A model generated the notes under the pieces. It was not told the origin of the DNA. It searched no databases and saw only the letters and a list, made by a program, of their open reading frames with translations. Shown here in pieces: positions 44,040 to 53,437 of a stretch of DNA of 64,000 nt (its first letter is position 1; every line of letters begins with the position of its first letter). Both the position numbers and the translations under genes were made by a program. This DNA is from Streptomyces sp. DvalAA-43. GTDB lineage: Bacteria > Actinomycetota > Actinomycetes > Streptomycetales > Streptomycetaceae. The DNA lies in contig NZ_FMBW01000060.1 in the NCBI RefSeq assembly GCF_900091725.1, positions 1 to 64,000 of the forward strand. Direction: 5' to 3'.

Positions 44040-44136
44040 GTGCGGGCTGACGGCCCTGTTCTGGTCGAACGGCAACCCGCACGGCACCTTCCGCCTCGAC
44101 AGCAAGCGCATCGGCCTCATTGTCTCCAGCTTCTGA
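44040..44136 (+). pseudogene. Second Tn3 TnpA C-terminal tail
   Basis: A short frame GLTALFWSNGNPHGTFRLDS KRIGLI resembles the last 25-30 residues of another Tn3-type transposase subgroup. Since the preceding TnpA already has its own C-terminus, this would be a trace of a second element. Evidence is limited to this motif. Confidence 0.4.
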
Positions 44137-44154
44137 CACGGAGATGCGACAGCA

Positions 44155-44197
44155 GCCGGTGGTCGCAGCCCGAGGCTGGCGGGCTCCGACCACCGGC
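44155..44197. terminator. Hairpin between TnpA remnant and DsbA-like gene
   Basis: GCCGGTGGTCG (44155-44165) pairs with CGACCACCGGC (44187-44197), with an inner AGCCCG/CGGGCT stem. It lies at the 3' ends of two converging genes and is a likely bidirectional terminator. Confidence 0.65.
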
Positions 44198-44218
44198 AAG
44201 CCCTGACTGACCGATGAA

Positions 44219-44860
44219 TCAGCGCCCCGGGCCATGAGACACGGACAGCGCCTCTTCCAGCAGCAGACGAAGCCGAGCCGACGGCTGAGTCCCCGAGGTA
44301 GGGGGGCCGCCATCAATGACTACCGAAGGGACGCTGGTGACGCGCAGTGCCGCGGCACGGCGCTCATCCGCCTTCACGCTCAGGGCGTGGGCCTCACCAC
44401 CCAGTACGTCCCGAACATCGACCGTACGCAATCCGGCCTTCACGCCCAGTTGTTCCAAGACCTGCGGATCGGCGATGTTCTGGCCCTCAGTGTGGTAGGC
44501 GTGCAGCAGACTTTCCATTACTGCGCCGGCCAGATCGTGCTCGGCGGCCAAGTGGATCAGACGGTGTGCGTCGAACGAACTCACCGGACGCGCAGCATGC
44601 AGGGTGAGCTCCAGTCCCTCGAGTCTGCCTTCCGTCTGGATTTGGGCGATCCGCTCCGGCGCTTTCTCTCCTCACCACGTCGACATCGCCTCGGCCGCCG
44701 TCGGGCCGAGGATTCGCCCTGCACCCGGATCAAGTTCATGACTTCGCCATACGATCTGCACTCGGCCTGCTTCGGTGACCTGGCTCGCGGCCGCTTCGAT
44801 GCGCCTCTTCCCTATGTAGCACCACGGACAGAGCGCATCCCCGAAAACCTCGACCCTCAC
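44219..44860 (-). pseudogene. DsbA/FrnE-family oxidoreductase with one in-frame TGA
   Basis: Read through a single TGA at 44672-44674, the 213-residue protein is complete: MRVEVFGDALCPWCYIGKRR (CPWC active site), the helical insert FDAHRLIHLAAEHDLAGAVM ESLLHAYHTEGQNIAD, and VTSVPSVVIDGG (cis-Pro strand). The codon before the stop is TGG, and relatives have a second Trp there, so TGG to TGA is the likely mutation. No frameshift is present. It would act as a thiol oxidoreductase if read through. Confidence 0.78.
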
Positions 44861-44938
44861 GGACTTCCTCCCTCTCGTCGGCGGTCGCTGAGTGAGTCTC
44901 TCGCCCGGAGGCGACGCGATCCGGAGCTGCGACCGGAA

Positions 44939-45292
44939 CTAGTCACGCGTCCGCGGTCCCACTTCACGCACGACCGTGTAGGTGGGGACTCCGCCCATGC
45001 GGGGTTCGGCTTTGCCGACGAGCCCTTCCAGCGCTTTCTCGATGGCCGCCATCCGGCCCTCGGTGTCGGAGCTCTCGACGAAATTGCGGTAGTCAGCCTC
45101 GCTCGCCCAGTGCACGATGTTGTAGACGCGGGTGCCGTCCGTGCTCACATGGAATCGGGCCGAGCAATAGCCAGGGTAGAAGCTCACCCACTGATCCTGG
45201 ATCTCGGCGAAGACCTTCACCAGCGCGGCCTGAGTCTCACGGCAGTCGATGGTGTAGTCGATGATCGAGTAGAAACCGCGGTCAGCATTTAT
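44939..45292 (-). CDS. Antibiotic biosynthesis monooxygenase (ABM) family protein, altered start
   Basis: The ABM-type ferredoxin-like domain is clear: GFYSIIDYTIDCRETQAALV KVFAEIQDQW, YCSARFHVSTDGTRVYNIVH WASEADYRNFVES. The protein-like frame begins at ATA 45292, six bases after AAGGAG, where relatives have ATG (then Asn-Ala-Asp-Arg-Gly-Phe). No other start fits in frame before GTG at about 45220, which would remove the first strand. So the gene uses ATA, uses the internal GTG, or has lost its start. Confidence 0.6.
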   Translation of the reverse strand: MNADRGFYSIIDYTIDCRETQAALVKVFAEIQDQWVSFYPGYCSARFHVSTDGTRVYNIVHWASEADYRNFVESSDTEGRMAAIEKALEGLVGKAEPRMGGVPTYTVVREVGPRTRD

Positions 45293-45440
45293 GCTGTTCT
45301 CCTTGCTGTCGGCGCATCGGTCGGGACGCCCCTTGGGCGGAAGTCTGAAACCTCAACATGGCTTGAGGCCAAGAGCGATCCACGTCTGGACCGCTCCGGA
45401 CGCTCGGTTTCCTCCCTGCGGGGCAGGCCGCTGGCGGGGT

Positions 45441-47969
45441 TTACTGGGCTGCTGTCGCGGCGGGGATGTCGACGCGGGCGGCCCTGCGGGCCGGCCAGAA
45501 CGAGGCGAGCAGCGAGCCAGCCAGGGCGATCAGGACGGTGAGGGCGAGGCGGCCCCAGGGCAGGACCAACTCGTAGCCCGCCACGTTCGCTTGGAGGGTG
45601 CGTCCCAGTGCCCAGCCGAGGAAGACGCCCATGAGTGTGCCGAGGGTCGCGCCGAGCGCGCCGAGGAGCAGGGCTTCCAGGCGGATCATCCGGGTCACTC
45701 CGGCGCGGTCCAGACCGAGGGCGCGCAGCGTGCCGAGCTCCTTGCGGCGTTCGAGGACGGACATGGCGAGGGTGTTGGCGATGCCCAGTGCGGCGATCAC
45801 CAGGGCCATGCTCAACAGGGCGTAGAAGACGTTGAGCTGGTCGCCGATGCCACGGCTGTCCTGGGCGCGGATGTCTGCCTGGTCGAGGACGCTCAGCGTG
45901 GGGTTGTCGCCGAGGGTGTGGGTGACGCCTGCGAGCGCGGCCCGGCTGGGTCCGCCGTCCGTGGCGACGAGGATCCCGGCGGTGCTCGGGGTGGAGTCGT
46001 AGCGGGCTATGAGGGAGTCGGGTGCGGTGATGCTGGGCATCAGGTCGCTCTGCTCGTCCGCCTGGTAGATGGCGCCGATGGTGAGGCTGCCGCGCTGGCC
46101 GTTCCGCCTCTCCAGGGGCAGGGTCTGCCCGACGTGCCAGCCCGTCTGCTCGGCCTTGAAGTCGGCCACGGCGATCTGGCCCTGGACAAGGCTGTCGAGG
46201 GAGCCTTCGATCACGTCGTACCGCAGCAGTTTGCCGATGGTGGCGGGGTCGACGCCGGTCAGGACGGACTCGCTGCCGCCCAGGCGGTATCCGGTGGACT
46301 GGTCGAGCGGGCTGTACGTTGCGCTGGCCAGCTTCTTCAGGGGCGCGGCGGTGGTGGGGGTCATCCGTCGGCCGCCCACGGACCTCACCACGTAGTCGGC
46401 GCTGAGGGCGTGGGTGGTCGCGCGGTCGAGGTACTGGGTGGCCGAGGCCCCCAGGACGGACAGGCCCGAGGCGAGGGTGAAGGCGATGGCGAGCGCGGCA
46501 GCGGTGGCGCCGGTGCGGCGCGGGTCGCGCATGGTGTTACGGACGGCGAGGTCGCCGTGCACCGGGGCCAGGCGGGTCAGCAGCGGCCGGAACAGGGTGA
46601 CGACCGGCCGGGACAGCAGCGGGATGAGGCCGATCGTCCCGGTCAGCGCGATGGCCGCGCCGAGGCCGATGACGGTCCGGGCGTCCTTCCCAGTCGTGAG
46701 GGCTCCGTACACGACGGCGGCGGTGCCGGTGAGCACCAGTGCGGCGCCGAGGCCGGTACGCAGGGAGCCGGGGCGTGCGGGGGCCGTGCACTCGGCGGCG
46801 CTGAGCGCGGCGACGGGCGGGATGGCCACGGCCCGGCGGATCGGGAGCCATGCGGCGACGATGGGCAGGAGGGTGCCGACCAGCATGGAGATGATCACGG
46901 TGGTCGGGGTGAGGACGAGCGGCGCGGCCGGGGTGTCGGCGAAGAGCGTCTGGAGCAGGGCGGCGACCCCGGTGCCGACGGTGAGGCCGGCCACGGAGGC
47001 GATCGCGCCGACGAGGAGGGACTCGGTGAGCAGGATGCGCCGCACCTGCTCGCGTGTGGCTCCGACGGCCCGCATCAGGGCCAGCTCCCTGGTGCGCCGG
47101 GCGACCAGCATGGTGAAGGTGTTGGAGATGAGGAAGGTGGCGACGAACAGGGCGACCGCGGCGAAACCGACCAGAATCTGGCTCATGGTGTCGGTGCCGC
47201 TGGTGGCGAGGTTCGCCTTGATCCGGGCGAGCCGGGCCCCGGTGACCGCGCTGGTGCCCTTGGGCAGCACCGATTCGACGCGGCTGAGGAGCTGCGTCAC
47301 GTCAGTGCCGGGTGTGGCCGTGAGTTCGACGTTCTTGTAGCGGCCAGGTTCGAGGAAGAACTTCTGGGCGGTGGCGCCGGCGAACAGCGTCAGGCTGCCC
47401 CCGGCGGGGAGCTTGGTCCCGTCGGTGCGGAAGATACCGCTGAGGGTGTAGGAGGAGGCGCCCTTGTTCGTGCCGACGCGCACGGTGTCACCGACGCGGT
47501 AGCCGCCCTTGGCGGCGGTGGCCTCGTCGAGGGCGATCGTGTCCTTGCCGGTCGGGCCGGAACCCTCGGTGAAGCGGTACGCGGGGTCCTTGCCGTCCGC
47601 CGCCGGGGCGAAGTTGCCGCCCTGGGCGTCCTTGCCGTTGCCGAGGGGCTTGCCGTCGCGGTCGGCGACGGCGGCGAAGCCGTCGACCCGGCCCGCGGCG
47701 GCGGCGACGCCGGGGAGCTTGGCCAGAGCGGTCGCGGTGCGGGCGTCGAGGTCGCCCGGTCGGCCGCGGCTTGCGGGGCCGGCATCGGCGGAGACGTTGA
47801 CGGCGATGCGCTCGTAGCCGTCGGTCGCCTTGGCGGTGGTGGCCTGGTTCAGGCTGTCGCCGTAGACGAGGCTGCCGGTGATGAAGGTGACGCCGAGCAT
47901 GACCGCGAATGCGGTCATCAGTAGGCGGGCCTTGTGCGCGAACACGTTGCGTAGGGCGGTACGGAGCAT
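45441..47969 (-). CDS. ABC transporter permease, FtsX/MacB type
   Basis: An 842-residue protein with two FtsX repeats. MLRTALRNVFAHKARLLMTA FAVMLGVTFITGSL is the first span, followed by an extracellular domain, then three helices, a second TLRNxxRx-like entry (DLAVRNTMRDPRRTGATAAA LAIAF), a second domain, and three C-terminal helices (IANTLAMSVLERRKELGTLR ALG). It pairs with the ATPase gene upstream (190 bp) and with a two-component system, an arrangement typical of antimicrobial-peptide or cell-envelope stress pumps. Confidence 0.9.
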   Translation of the reverse strand: MLRTALRNVFAHKARLLMTAFAVMLGVTFITGSLVYGDSLNQATTAKATDGYERIAVNVSADAGPASRGRPGDLDARTATALAKLPGVAAAAGRVDGFAAVADRDGKPLGNGKDAQGGNFAPAADGKDPAYRFTEGSGPTGKDTIALDEATAAKGGYRVGDTVRVGTNKGASSYTLSGIFRTDGTKLPAGGSLTLFAGATAQKFFLEPGRYKNVELTATPGTDVTQLLSRVESVLPKGTSAVTGARLARIKANLATSGTDTMSQILVGFAAVALFVATFLISNTFTMLVARRTRELALMRAVGATREQVRRILLTESLLVGAIASVAGLTVGTGVAALLQTLFADTPAAPLVLTPTTVIISMLVGTLLPIVAAWLPIRRAVAIPPVAALSAAECTAPARPGSLRTGLGAALVLTGTAAVVYGALTTGKDARTVIGLGAAIALTGTIGLIPLLSRPVVTLFRPLLTRLAPVHGDLAVRNTMRDPRRTGATAAALAIAFTLASGLSVLGASATQYLDRATTHALSADYVVRSVGGRRMTPTTAAPLKKLASATYSPLDQSTGYRLGGSESVLTGVDPATIGKLLRYDVIEGSLDSLVQGQIAVADFKAEQTGWHVGQTLPLERRNGQRGSLTIGAIYQADEQSDLMPSITAPDSLIARYDSTPSTAGILVATDGGPSRAALAGVTHTLGDNPTLSVLDQADIRAQDSRGIGDQLNVFYALLSMALVIAALGIANTLAMSVLERRKELGTLRALGLDRAGVTRMIRLEALLLGALGATLGTLMGVFLGWALGRTLQANVAGYELVLPWGRLALTVLIALAGSLLASFWPARRAARVDIPAATAAQ

Positions 47970-48036
47970 GGGTGCGGATCCTGGGAGGCCGGCTCGACGG
48001 AGGCCGAGCGGATGGGCTGGCTGGTGCGGTGCCGGT

Positions 48037-48253
48037 GTACGAGCTGGTCGTCAGCTGGTGCGCGAACGGGTGTCGAAGTCCTTCATCCGGTCCAGGACCC
48101 GGTCCGGGGTGGGCTGTGCCATCTCGTCGACCAGGCGGCCGTCGCGTACGAGCTGGTCGTCAGCTGGTGCGCGAACGGGTGTCGAAGTCCTTCATCCGGT
48201 CCAGGACCCGGTCCGGGGTGGGCTGTGCCATCTCGTCGACCAGGCGGCCGTCG
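48037..48253. repeat. 109-bp tandem duplication at the end of the ABC ATPase gene
   Basis: Positions 48037-48144 recur at 48146-48253, identical over 108 bases by inspection, with a period of 109. The upstream copy (in gene orientation) still encodes the true C-terminus and stop at 48160. The second copy lies in the gap before the permease gene. It therefore does not break the protein but lengthens the intergenic gap and places a second copy of the gene end there. Confidence 0.9.
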
Positions 48254-48942
48254 GCGAGGAAGACCACGCGGTCCGCGTAGCCGGCGGCGACCGGGTCGTG
48301 GGTGACCATGACCACGGTCTGGCCCAGTTCGCGCACCGAGTCGCGCAGGAAGCCGAGGACCTCGGCGCCGGAGCGGGAGTCGAGGTTTCCGGTGGGCTCG
48401 TCGCCGAAGATGATCGCGGGCCGTGAGGCCAGGGCGCGGGCCACCGCTACGCGCTGCTGCTGCCCGCCGGACAGCTGCGCGGGCCGGTGGTCAAGGCGCT
48501 GGGAGAGGCCGACCATGGAGATCACACGGTCCAGCCACTGCTGGTCGGGGCGACGACCGGCGATGGTCGGCGGCAGCGTGATGTTCTCCAGGGCGGTCAG
48601 CGTCGGCAGCAGGTTGAACGCCTGGAAGATGAAGCCGATCCGGTCGCGGCGCAGCGCGGTGAGCTGTCGGTCGCCCAGCGTGCTCAGTTCGGTGGTGCCG
48701 ACGCACACCGAGCCGGAGCTGGGCGAGTCGAGCCCGGCGGCGCAGTGCATCAGGGTGGACTTGCCGCAGCCCGACGGACCCATGATCGCGGTGAACTCGC
48801 CCTCCCGGAAGGCGATGCTGACCCGGTCCAGGGCGACGACACGGGTGTCACCGCTGCCATAGACCTTCGACAGGTCGGTGGTGGCGGCCGCGATCCCGGT
48901 CGTCGTACGCAGCTCGTGCGGGGCAAGGGAGTGGGTGGTCAC
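48160..48942 (-). CDS. ABC transporter ATP-binding protein (LolD/MacB type)
   Basis: A 260-residue ATPase. Walker A is GPSGCGKST near residue 72, Q-loop FQAFNLLP, signature LSGGQQQRVAVARAL near residue 173, Walker B AIIFGDEPTGNLD, H-loop VTHD. GTG 48942 is preferred because GAGGAG lies just upstream and the protein then has a normal 30-residue lead. It energises the FtsX-type permease encoded downstream. Confidence 0.93.
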   Translation of the reverse strand: MTTHSLAPHELRTTTGIAAATTDLSKVYGSGDTRVVALDRVSIAFREGEFTAIMGPSGCGKSTLMHCAAGLDSPSSGSVCVGTTELSTLGDRQLTALRRDRIGFIFQAFNLLPTLTALENITLPPTIAGRRPDQQWLDRVISMVGLSQRLDHRPAQLSGGQQQRVAVARALASRPAIIFGDEPTGNLDSRSGAEVLGFLRDSVRELGQTVVMVTHDPVAAGYADRVVFLADGRLVDEMAQPTPDRVLDRMKDFDTRSRTS

Positions 48943-49068
48943 AGGGGACTCCTCTTCGGGTGCGGAAGGTGCACTTCGAAGGGTGTCCGGGGAACGTATC
49001 GGGGTCTGGGCCACCGCGTATCGGCAGCCACTCCTCTTCGTATCGGCTCTGTAGCAGGGACCGGGCGG

Positions 49069-50328
49069 TCAGGTCGGCAGGCGCAGGGTGGCGACGGCAC
49101 CGCCGTCCGGGGCGTTGTCCAGGCGCAGTTCGGCGCCGAGGAGCCGGGCCTGGCCCAAGGCGATGGTCAGGCCCAGGCCGTGGCCCGAGCCGCGCTCCGT
49201 CGCGCCCGTGTGGAAGCGGCGCGGGCCGTCGCGCAGCAGGTCCGGGGGGAAGCCGGGGCCGTGGTCGCGGACGACGACGGTACGGCCCTCGACCGTGACC
49301 TGTACCGGGGTGCCCCCATGCCGGTGGGCGTTGACGACGAGGTTGCTGACGATCCGTTCGAGGCGGCGTGGGTCGGTCTCCACGGTCCGCGCGGCCTCTT
49401 CGCCCAGTGCGTCGGCGACGGTGACTTCGGTGTCGAGGCCTATGCGCGTCACGGCCTCGGACACGACCGCCCCGAGCGGGACACGGGCGCGGACCGGCTG
49501 CTCAGCCCCGGCGTCGAGCCGGGAGATCTCCAAGAGGTCCTGGACCAGGCCGCGCAGGTCGCGCACCCGGGCCCGGAGCAGATCCTCCGTCTCACCGGGC
49601 GGCAGCAGGTCGGCGGCGGCCAGCAGACCGCCGACGGGGGTACGCAGCTCATGGGCCACGTCCGCAGTGAACTGCCGCTCGGTGCGCAGCCGTCGGCCGA
49701 GACTGTCCGCCATGAGGTCGACGGTTGCGGCGATGTCCGCCACCTCGTCACGGCCCTTGGTACGCCCGGTGCGGGCATCCAGATCCCCGGCGGAGATCCG
49801 GACGGCGGTCTCGGAGACCCTCCGCAGCCGACGCCCCAGCAGCCCGGCTCCGTAGACCGCCAGGGGTACGGCCGCCGCGAGGGCGATCAGCGAGGCCGCC
49901 ACCATGACCGCGTCGAGCCGGCGCAGTGTGTGGAGCTCCGAGCTCATGTTGACCCGGACGGCCAGCACCCGGTTGCCCGGACCGTCGACCCGCTGGGCGC
50001 CCCAGACGCTCGGGCCCACATTCCCGTCGACGACCCCGTCGTAGGCCGTGTGCCGATTGCTGTCGGCCGGGTGCCGCAGCGCGGCGGGAAGGTCGGCCGG
50101 ATCGAGCTCGGCACCGTCGGTGAGGGTTCCGGTGCGCCGGTAGGCGTCCATGGCCGCGTACACGCTGTTGGTGGCCTGTGCTTCGGCCCGGTCGTGGATG
50201 TCCCGCGCGATCCACATGTGCACGAGCACGCCCACAGCCGCCGCTACCAGGCAGGCCGTGGCCGCGGCCAGCCCCGCGATCTTCCAGCGCAGGGACGCAC
50301 GGGCCGGACGCAGCCGGTGGGGATGCAC
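49069..50328 (-). CDS. Sensor histidine kinase
   Basis: A 419-residue membrane kinase. Spans lie near residues 10-30 and 145-170, with an extracellular sensor between them. A HAMP domain (GRRLRRVSETAVRISAGDLD) follows, then HisKA with the phosphorylated His in FTADVAHELRTPVGGLLAAA, and HATPase_c with NLVVNAHRHGG (N box), DHGPGFP (G1) and GHGLGLTIA (G2). GTG 50328 gives only a 5-bp gap after the response-regulator gene. It pairs with that regulator and probably senses an envelope-active compound pumped by the adjacent ABC system. Confidence 0.9.
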   Translation of the reverse strand: MHPHRLRPARASLRWKIAGLAAATACLVAAAVGVLVHMWIARDIHDRAEAQATNSVYAAMDAYRRTGTLTDGAELDPADLPAALRHPADSNRHTAYDGVVDGNVGPSVWGAQRVDGPGNRVLAVRVNMSSELHTLRRLDAVMVAASLIALAAAVPLAVYGAGLLGRRLRRVSETAVRISAGDLDARTGRTKGRDEVADIAATVDLMADSLGRRLRTERQFTADVAHELRTPVGGLLAAADLLPPGETEDLLRARVRDLRGLVQDLLEISRLDAGAEQPVRARVPLGAVVSEAVTRIGLDTEVTVADALGEEAARTVETDPRRLERIVSNLVVNAHRHGGTPVQVTVEGRTVVVRDHGPGFPPDLLRDGPRRFHTGATERGSGHGLGLTIALGQARLLGAELRLDNAPDGGAVATLRLPT

Positions 50329-50333
50329 CGGCC

Positions 50334-51077
50334 TCAGCGCCTGAGCTTGTAGCCGAAGCCGCGGACCGTCTCGATCCGGTTCCGGCCCAGCTTCCGGCGC
50401 AGCCGCTGCACACACAGGTCCACGACCCGGCTGTCGCCGTCCCAGCCGTACTCCCACACGTCCCGTAGCAGGGTGTGCCGCTCAAGGACGATTCCCGGGT
50501 GGGCGGCGAACTTCAGGAGCAGCTTCAGCTCGGTCGGGGTCAGCGCCACTGGGCTTCCCGAGACGGACACCTCCAGGCCGCCGGTGTCGATGGTCAGGTC
50601 CCCGAAAACCAGCACCTCCTCCTCAGCCGGTGGCAGCTCGTCGCCTCTGGCCCGCCCGGGCTCCGGTGCGGGTGGTGCGTAGGCCGCCCGCCGCAGCAGC
50701 GACCGGATGCGGGCCACGAGCACGCCGGTCTCCACCGGCTTGACCACATAGTCGTCCGCTCCGGCCTCCAAACCGGCGACGACGTCGAGCCCGTCGCCGC
50801 GAGCGGACATCATCAAGACGGGCACCAGGCTGGTCTCCCGGACTCTGCGGCACAGACCGATCCCGTCCAGACCGGGCAGCATCACGTCCAGAATCAGCAG
50901 GTCGAAGCTCTCCTCGCGGAAGAGCTCAAGGCCCGCGAGACCGTCGGCCGCAGCCGCCATCTCGTAGCCGTAGCGCTCCAACGCGACGGTGAAGGACCGG
51001 CGCATCAAGTCGTCGTCCTCCACCAGCAACACACGGACAGGGCGCGAAGAGGCCGGAGCCGGGGCGGACGAGGACAC
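50334..51077 (-). CDS. Response regulator, OmpR/PhoB family
   Basis: A 247-residue regulator. The receiver has VRVLLVEDDDLMRRS (acidic pocket), DLLILDVMLPGLDG (phospho-Asp near residue 64), MSARGD (Thr/Ser switch as Ser) and DDYVVKPVE (Lys). The C-terminal winged helix ends RRKLGRNRIETVRGFGYKLR. GTG 51077 has CAGGAG upstream; longer in-frame starts exist. It heads the RR-kinase pair and probably activates the ABC genes that follow. Confidence 0.9.
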   Translation of the reverse strand: MSSSAPAPASSRPVRVLLVEDDDLMRRSFTVALERYGYEMAAAADGLAGLELFREESFDLLILDVMLPGLDGIGLCRRVRETSLVPVLMMSARGDGLDVVAGLEAGADDYVVKPVETGVLVARIRSLLRRAAYAPPAPEPGRARGDELPPAEEEVLVFGDLTIDTGGLEVSVSGSPVALTPTELKLLLKFAAHPGIVLERHTLLRDVWEYGWDGDSRVVDLCVQRLRRKLGRNRIETVRGFGYKLRR

Positions 51078-51140
51078 GGGCGGATCACTCCTGCTCAGAC
51101 ACTTCAGACGGTTCAGGTGAGGCATCGGTCCCGTACGCAC

Positions 51141-52172
51141 TGAACGCGCGATCGGCGACCTGAAAGGAACGATAAGGCAGACACCAGACCCGGCAACCGC
51201 GTCACACGGCGGACCCGCGTCGCACCCTCACCACCCCTTCCACCCGTAAACCTCCAGGCCGGATGGGGTGGAACGGCTCCGGCAGATGCCGGGTCCACGG
51301 CGTGTCGGCTCGCGGCCTCCCCTCGCCGCGGCCGGGCTCACCGGCTGATTCGATGGGCAATGAAGCGTTTCCTGATACCCGCCCGATACAAATCCCGAGT
51401 TCAGTCCGTGACGACCTGTCGGCCGGGCGGCGGATAGGCCGGGGCGCCCGGCCCCCGAGACGTACGCCCCGGCTCTCGTCCGCTACGACGGCGCCCGGGG
51501 CACCAGCTGCTGAAACTTGCGCCTGCCCCGGTGAGCCACGTCTCCGTATGGTCCGGTGCCGGTTGTCCGGCACCGGTTGCGGCATCCTGAGCGGCGCGGG
51601 GGCCGGGCGCGGTGGGACAGCGTGATGTCGAGGTGCGCGGCTATCTCCAGCTCGAACCTGCCCAAGACGTTCAAGTCTCGATGCTAGAGCGGCGAGAGGC
51701 GGGCGATGTCCTCGTCCGCCCTCCGCCTTGAGCGGGGCCACGGCGGCGTCGATGTCGCACACGTGGGCCCGGGCTCGCATGCCGGGACGGACAACGACGC
51801 TTGACGGCCTGCTTCGGATCCTGCGCTCCGGTGAGGAGGTGCAGGAGCCGGATGAAGTTGCGGCAGTGGCCGCCGTCGCAGAACCAGCTGTCGGGCTCGC
51901 TCTCGCGGAACCGGCACGACAGGAACAGCCCGCTTTTGCGGACGTGGCGGCTGGTCCAGATGCCGAGTTCGACGCCGGACCGGTGTGGCCCGCGATCTTG
52001 CCTGGGCAGGCCCCACCACCGAGGCGAGGACAGCAGGTGAGCCAGGCGCGTGCCTTGGGCACGAGCACGTCGAGGCGCTGCGGTCAGCGGGGTCGCGCCG
52101 CATGGTCAACGCCGTCGGCGCAGGCCATCCACCTGATCTCTACTCCCCGGTTTAAAAAGCCACCGTTAGCTG
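51141..52172. other. Kilobase stretch with one unrecognised fragment
   Basis: The only protein-like piece is on the minus strand near 51785-51990: ELGIWTSRHVRKSGLFLSCR, then ESEPDSWFCDGGHCRNFIRL LHLLTGAQDP, which contains a possible CxxxxC pair. I do not know the family and see no start. The rest contains no support for a gene. Confidence 0.3.
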
Positions 52173-53153
52173 TCACACCCAGCCACGCTCCCGCGCCTTC
52201 ACTCCGGCCTGAAACCGGGTCCCCGCGTCCAGCCTCCGCATCAACGCCGCCACCCGACGCGTCGCCGTGCGCACGCTGACCCCCAACTGCCGGGCAATGG
52301 CCTGGTCCTTGAATCCGGCGTGCAGTAGGCGGACCAGCATCAGCTCCTCCTCGCTGGGTCCCTCCACCACCTCCAGCCCGTCGGAGAGCAACGGCTCGGC
52401 CCGCTCCCAGTACGCCTCGAACAACTCCATCAACCCGTCCAGCAGCCCAGACGGATGAACCACCACGATGGAGTCCTTGCTCCCCCCGGTCAACGGCACC
52501 ACCGCTACCCGCCGGTCCACGATCCGGGCCTTGAAGGGAAGATGCGGCAGCAACCGGGACTTCTCCCCGAGGGCCGCCAGGTTGAGAATCGACTCCAGCC
52601 GCCCTGGCGGTTCGATCGACTCCAGGCAGTACACGCCCCGGATGTCCACACCACGCTCCAGCCACTCCGTAGTCGTCGCCGTTTCCCGCTCGTTGTGGTG
52701 CGGCTCTCCCACCGGCTCCAGATATGGCGGCTTGTCCAGCGTCCACAGATGCGTGGTGACTGCCCGGCTCAGCTCCTCGACCTTTCGAGCCATCACCTCA
52801 TGGCCCGTCAGCACCTCCACCAAGGCGCCGGGATCCGACCGCAACTGCCCAGCCCGGTGCAGGCGCTGCAGATCGGCGAACTCCGTCTCCACCCCCGCGA
52901 ACACCGTCTCCGCCTCCGACCGGCGGCGGTGCAGCAACGCGGACAGGGCCGAGCGCGGACTCACCGCCTCCCACCGGCCCCGCCCCACCCGCCGCACTAG
53001 TCCCAGAGCGGCGAGGCGTTTCAACGCCTGCCCGGTACGGGCCGCGCCGGCGTCCACGCTCTCCGCGAGATCAGGTACTGAGCTCTGAGGACCTGTCAGC
53101 ACCGCTCGGTATACGCCCTCGTCGAACGCGCTCACGCCCACTGCTTCCAGCAC
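52173..53153 (-). CDS. TrmB/LuxR-type transcriptional regulator
   Basis: A 326-residue protein. The N-terminal winged helix (YRAVLTGPQSSVPDLAESVD, ALKRLAALGLVRRVGRGRWE) resembles TrmB. The middle has a long helical region and a TrmB-effector-like domain. The C-terminal LuxR-type helix-turn-helix reads EELMLVRLLHAGFKDQAIAR QLGVSVRTATRRVAALMRRL. It is divergent from a secreted subtilisin gene with a 284-bp gap, and may regulate it. That link is inferred from position. Confidence 0.82.
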   Translation of the reverse strand: MLEAVGVSAFDEGVYRAVLTGPQSSVPDLAESVDAGAARTGQALKRLAALGLVRRVGRGRWEAVSPRSALSALLHRRRSEAETVFAGVETEFADLQRLHRAGQLRSDPGALVEVLTGHEVMARKVEELSRAVTTHLWTLDKPPYLEPVGEPHHNERETATTTEWLERGVDIRGVYCLESIEPPGRLESILNLAALGEKSRLLPHLPFKARIVDRRVAVVPLTGGSKDSIVVVHPSGLLDGLMELFEAYWERAEPLLSDGLEVVEGPSEEELMLVRLLHAGFKDQAIARQLGVSVRTATRRVAALMRRLDAGTRFQAGVKARERGWV

Positions 53154-53437
53154 AACCGGCCTCCGCTCTCACACGTCGCGTCGGGGCGCCTGGGGCAGGT
53201 GCGAACAGTGCAGGTCACCAGCCGATCGTCCCCCCGCAGGTGGCGCTTTTGGTCACCGCGCCAAACACGCCATCAGGTTATCTGGACACCAAGTGATCGC
53301 ACAGCGTTCACTTCTCTCGAATCGCCTATCGATCACCCTGCGTGAACGGCGGTTCGCCACTCAAGTCGCCGACTCACACCCAGGGCGAGTACCCCCGCTC
53401 GCCTGTCCGGCCCGCCCGAACATCCGTGAGGAATCCT

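Noticed and set aside
44672..44674. Selenocysteine reading of the TGA in the DsbA-like gene
   Set aside because: The position aligns with Trp in relatives, is not at the CPWC site, and no SECIS-like stem is evident right after it.
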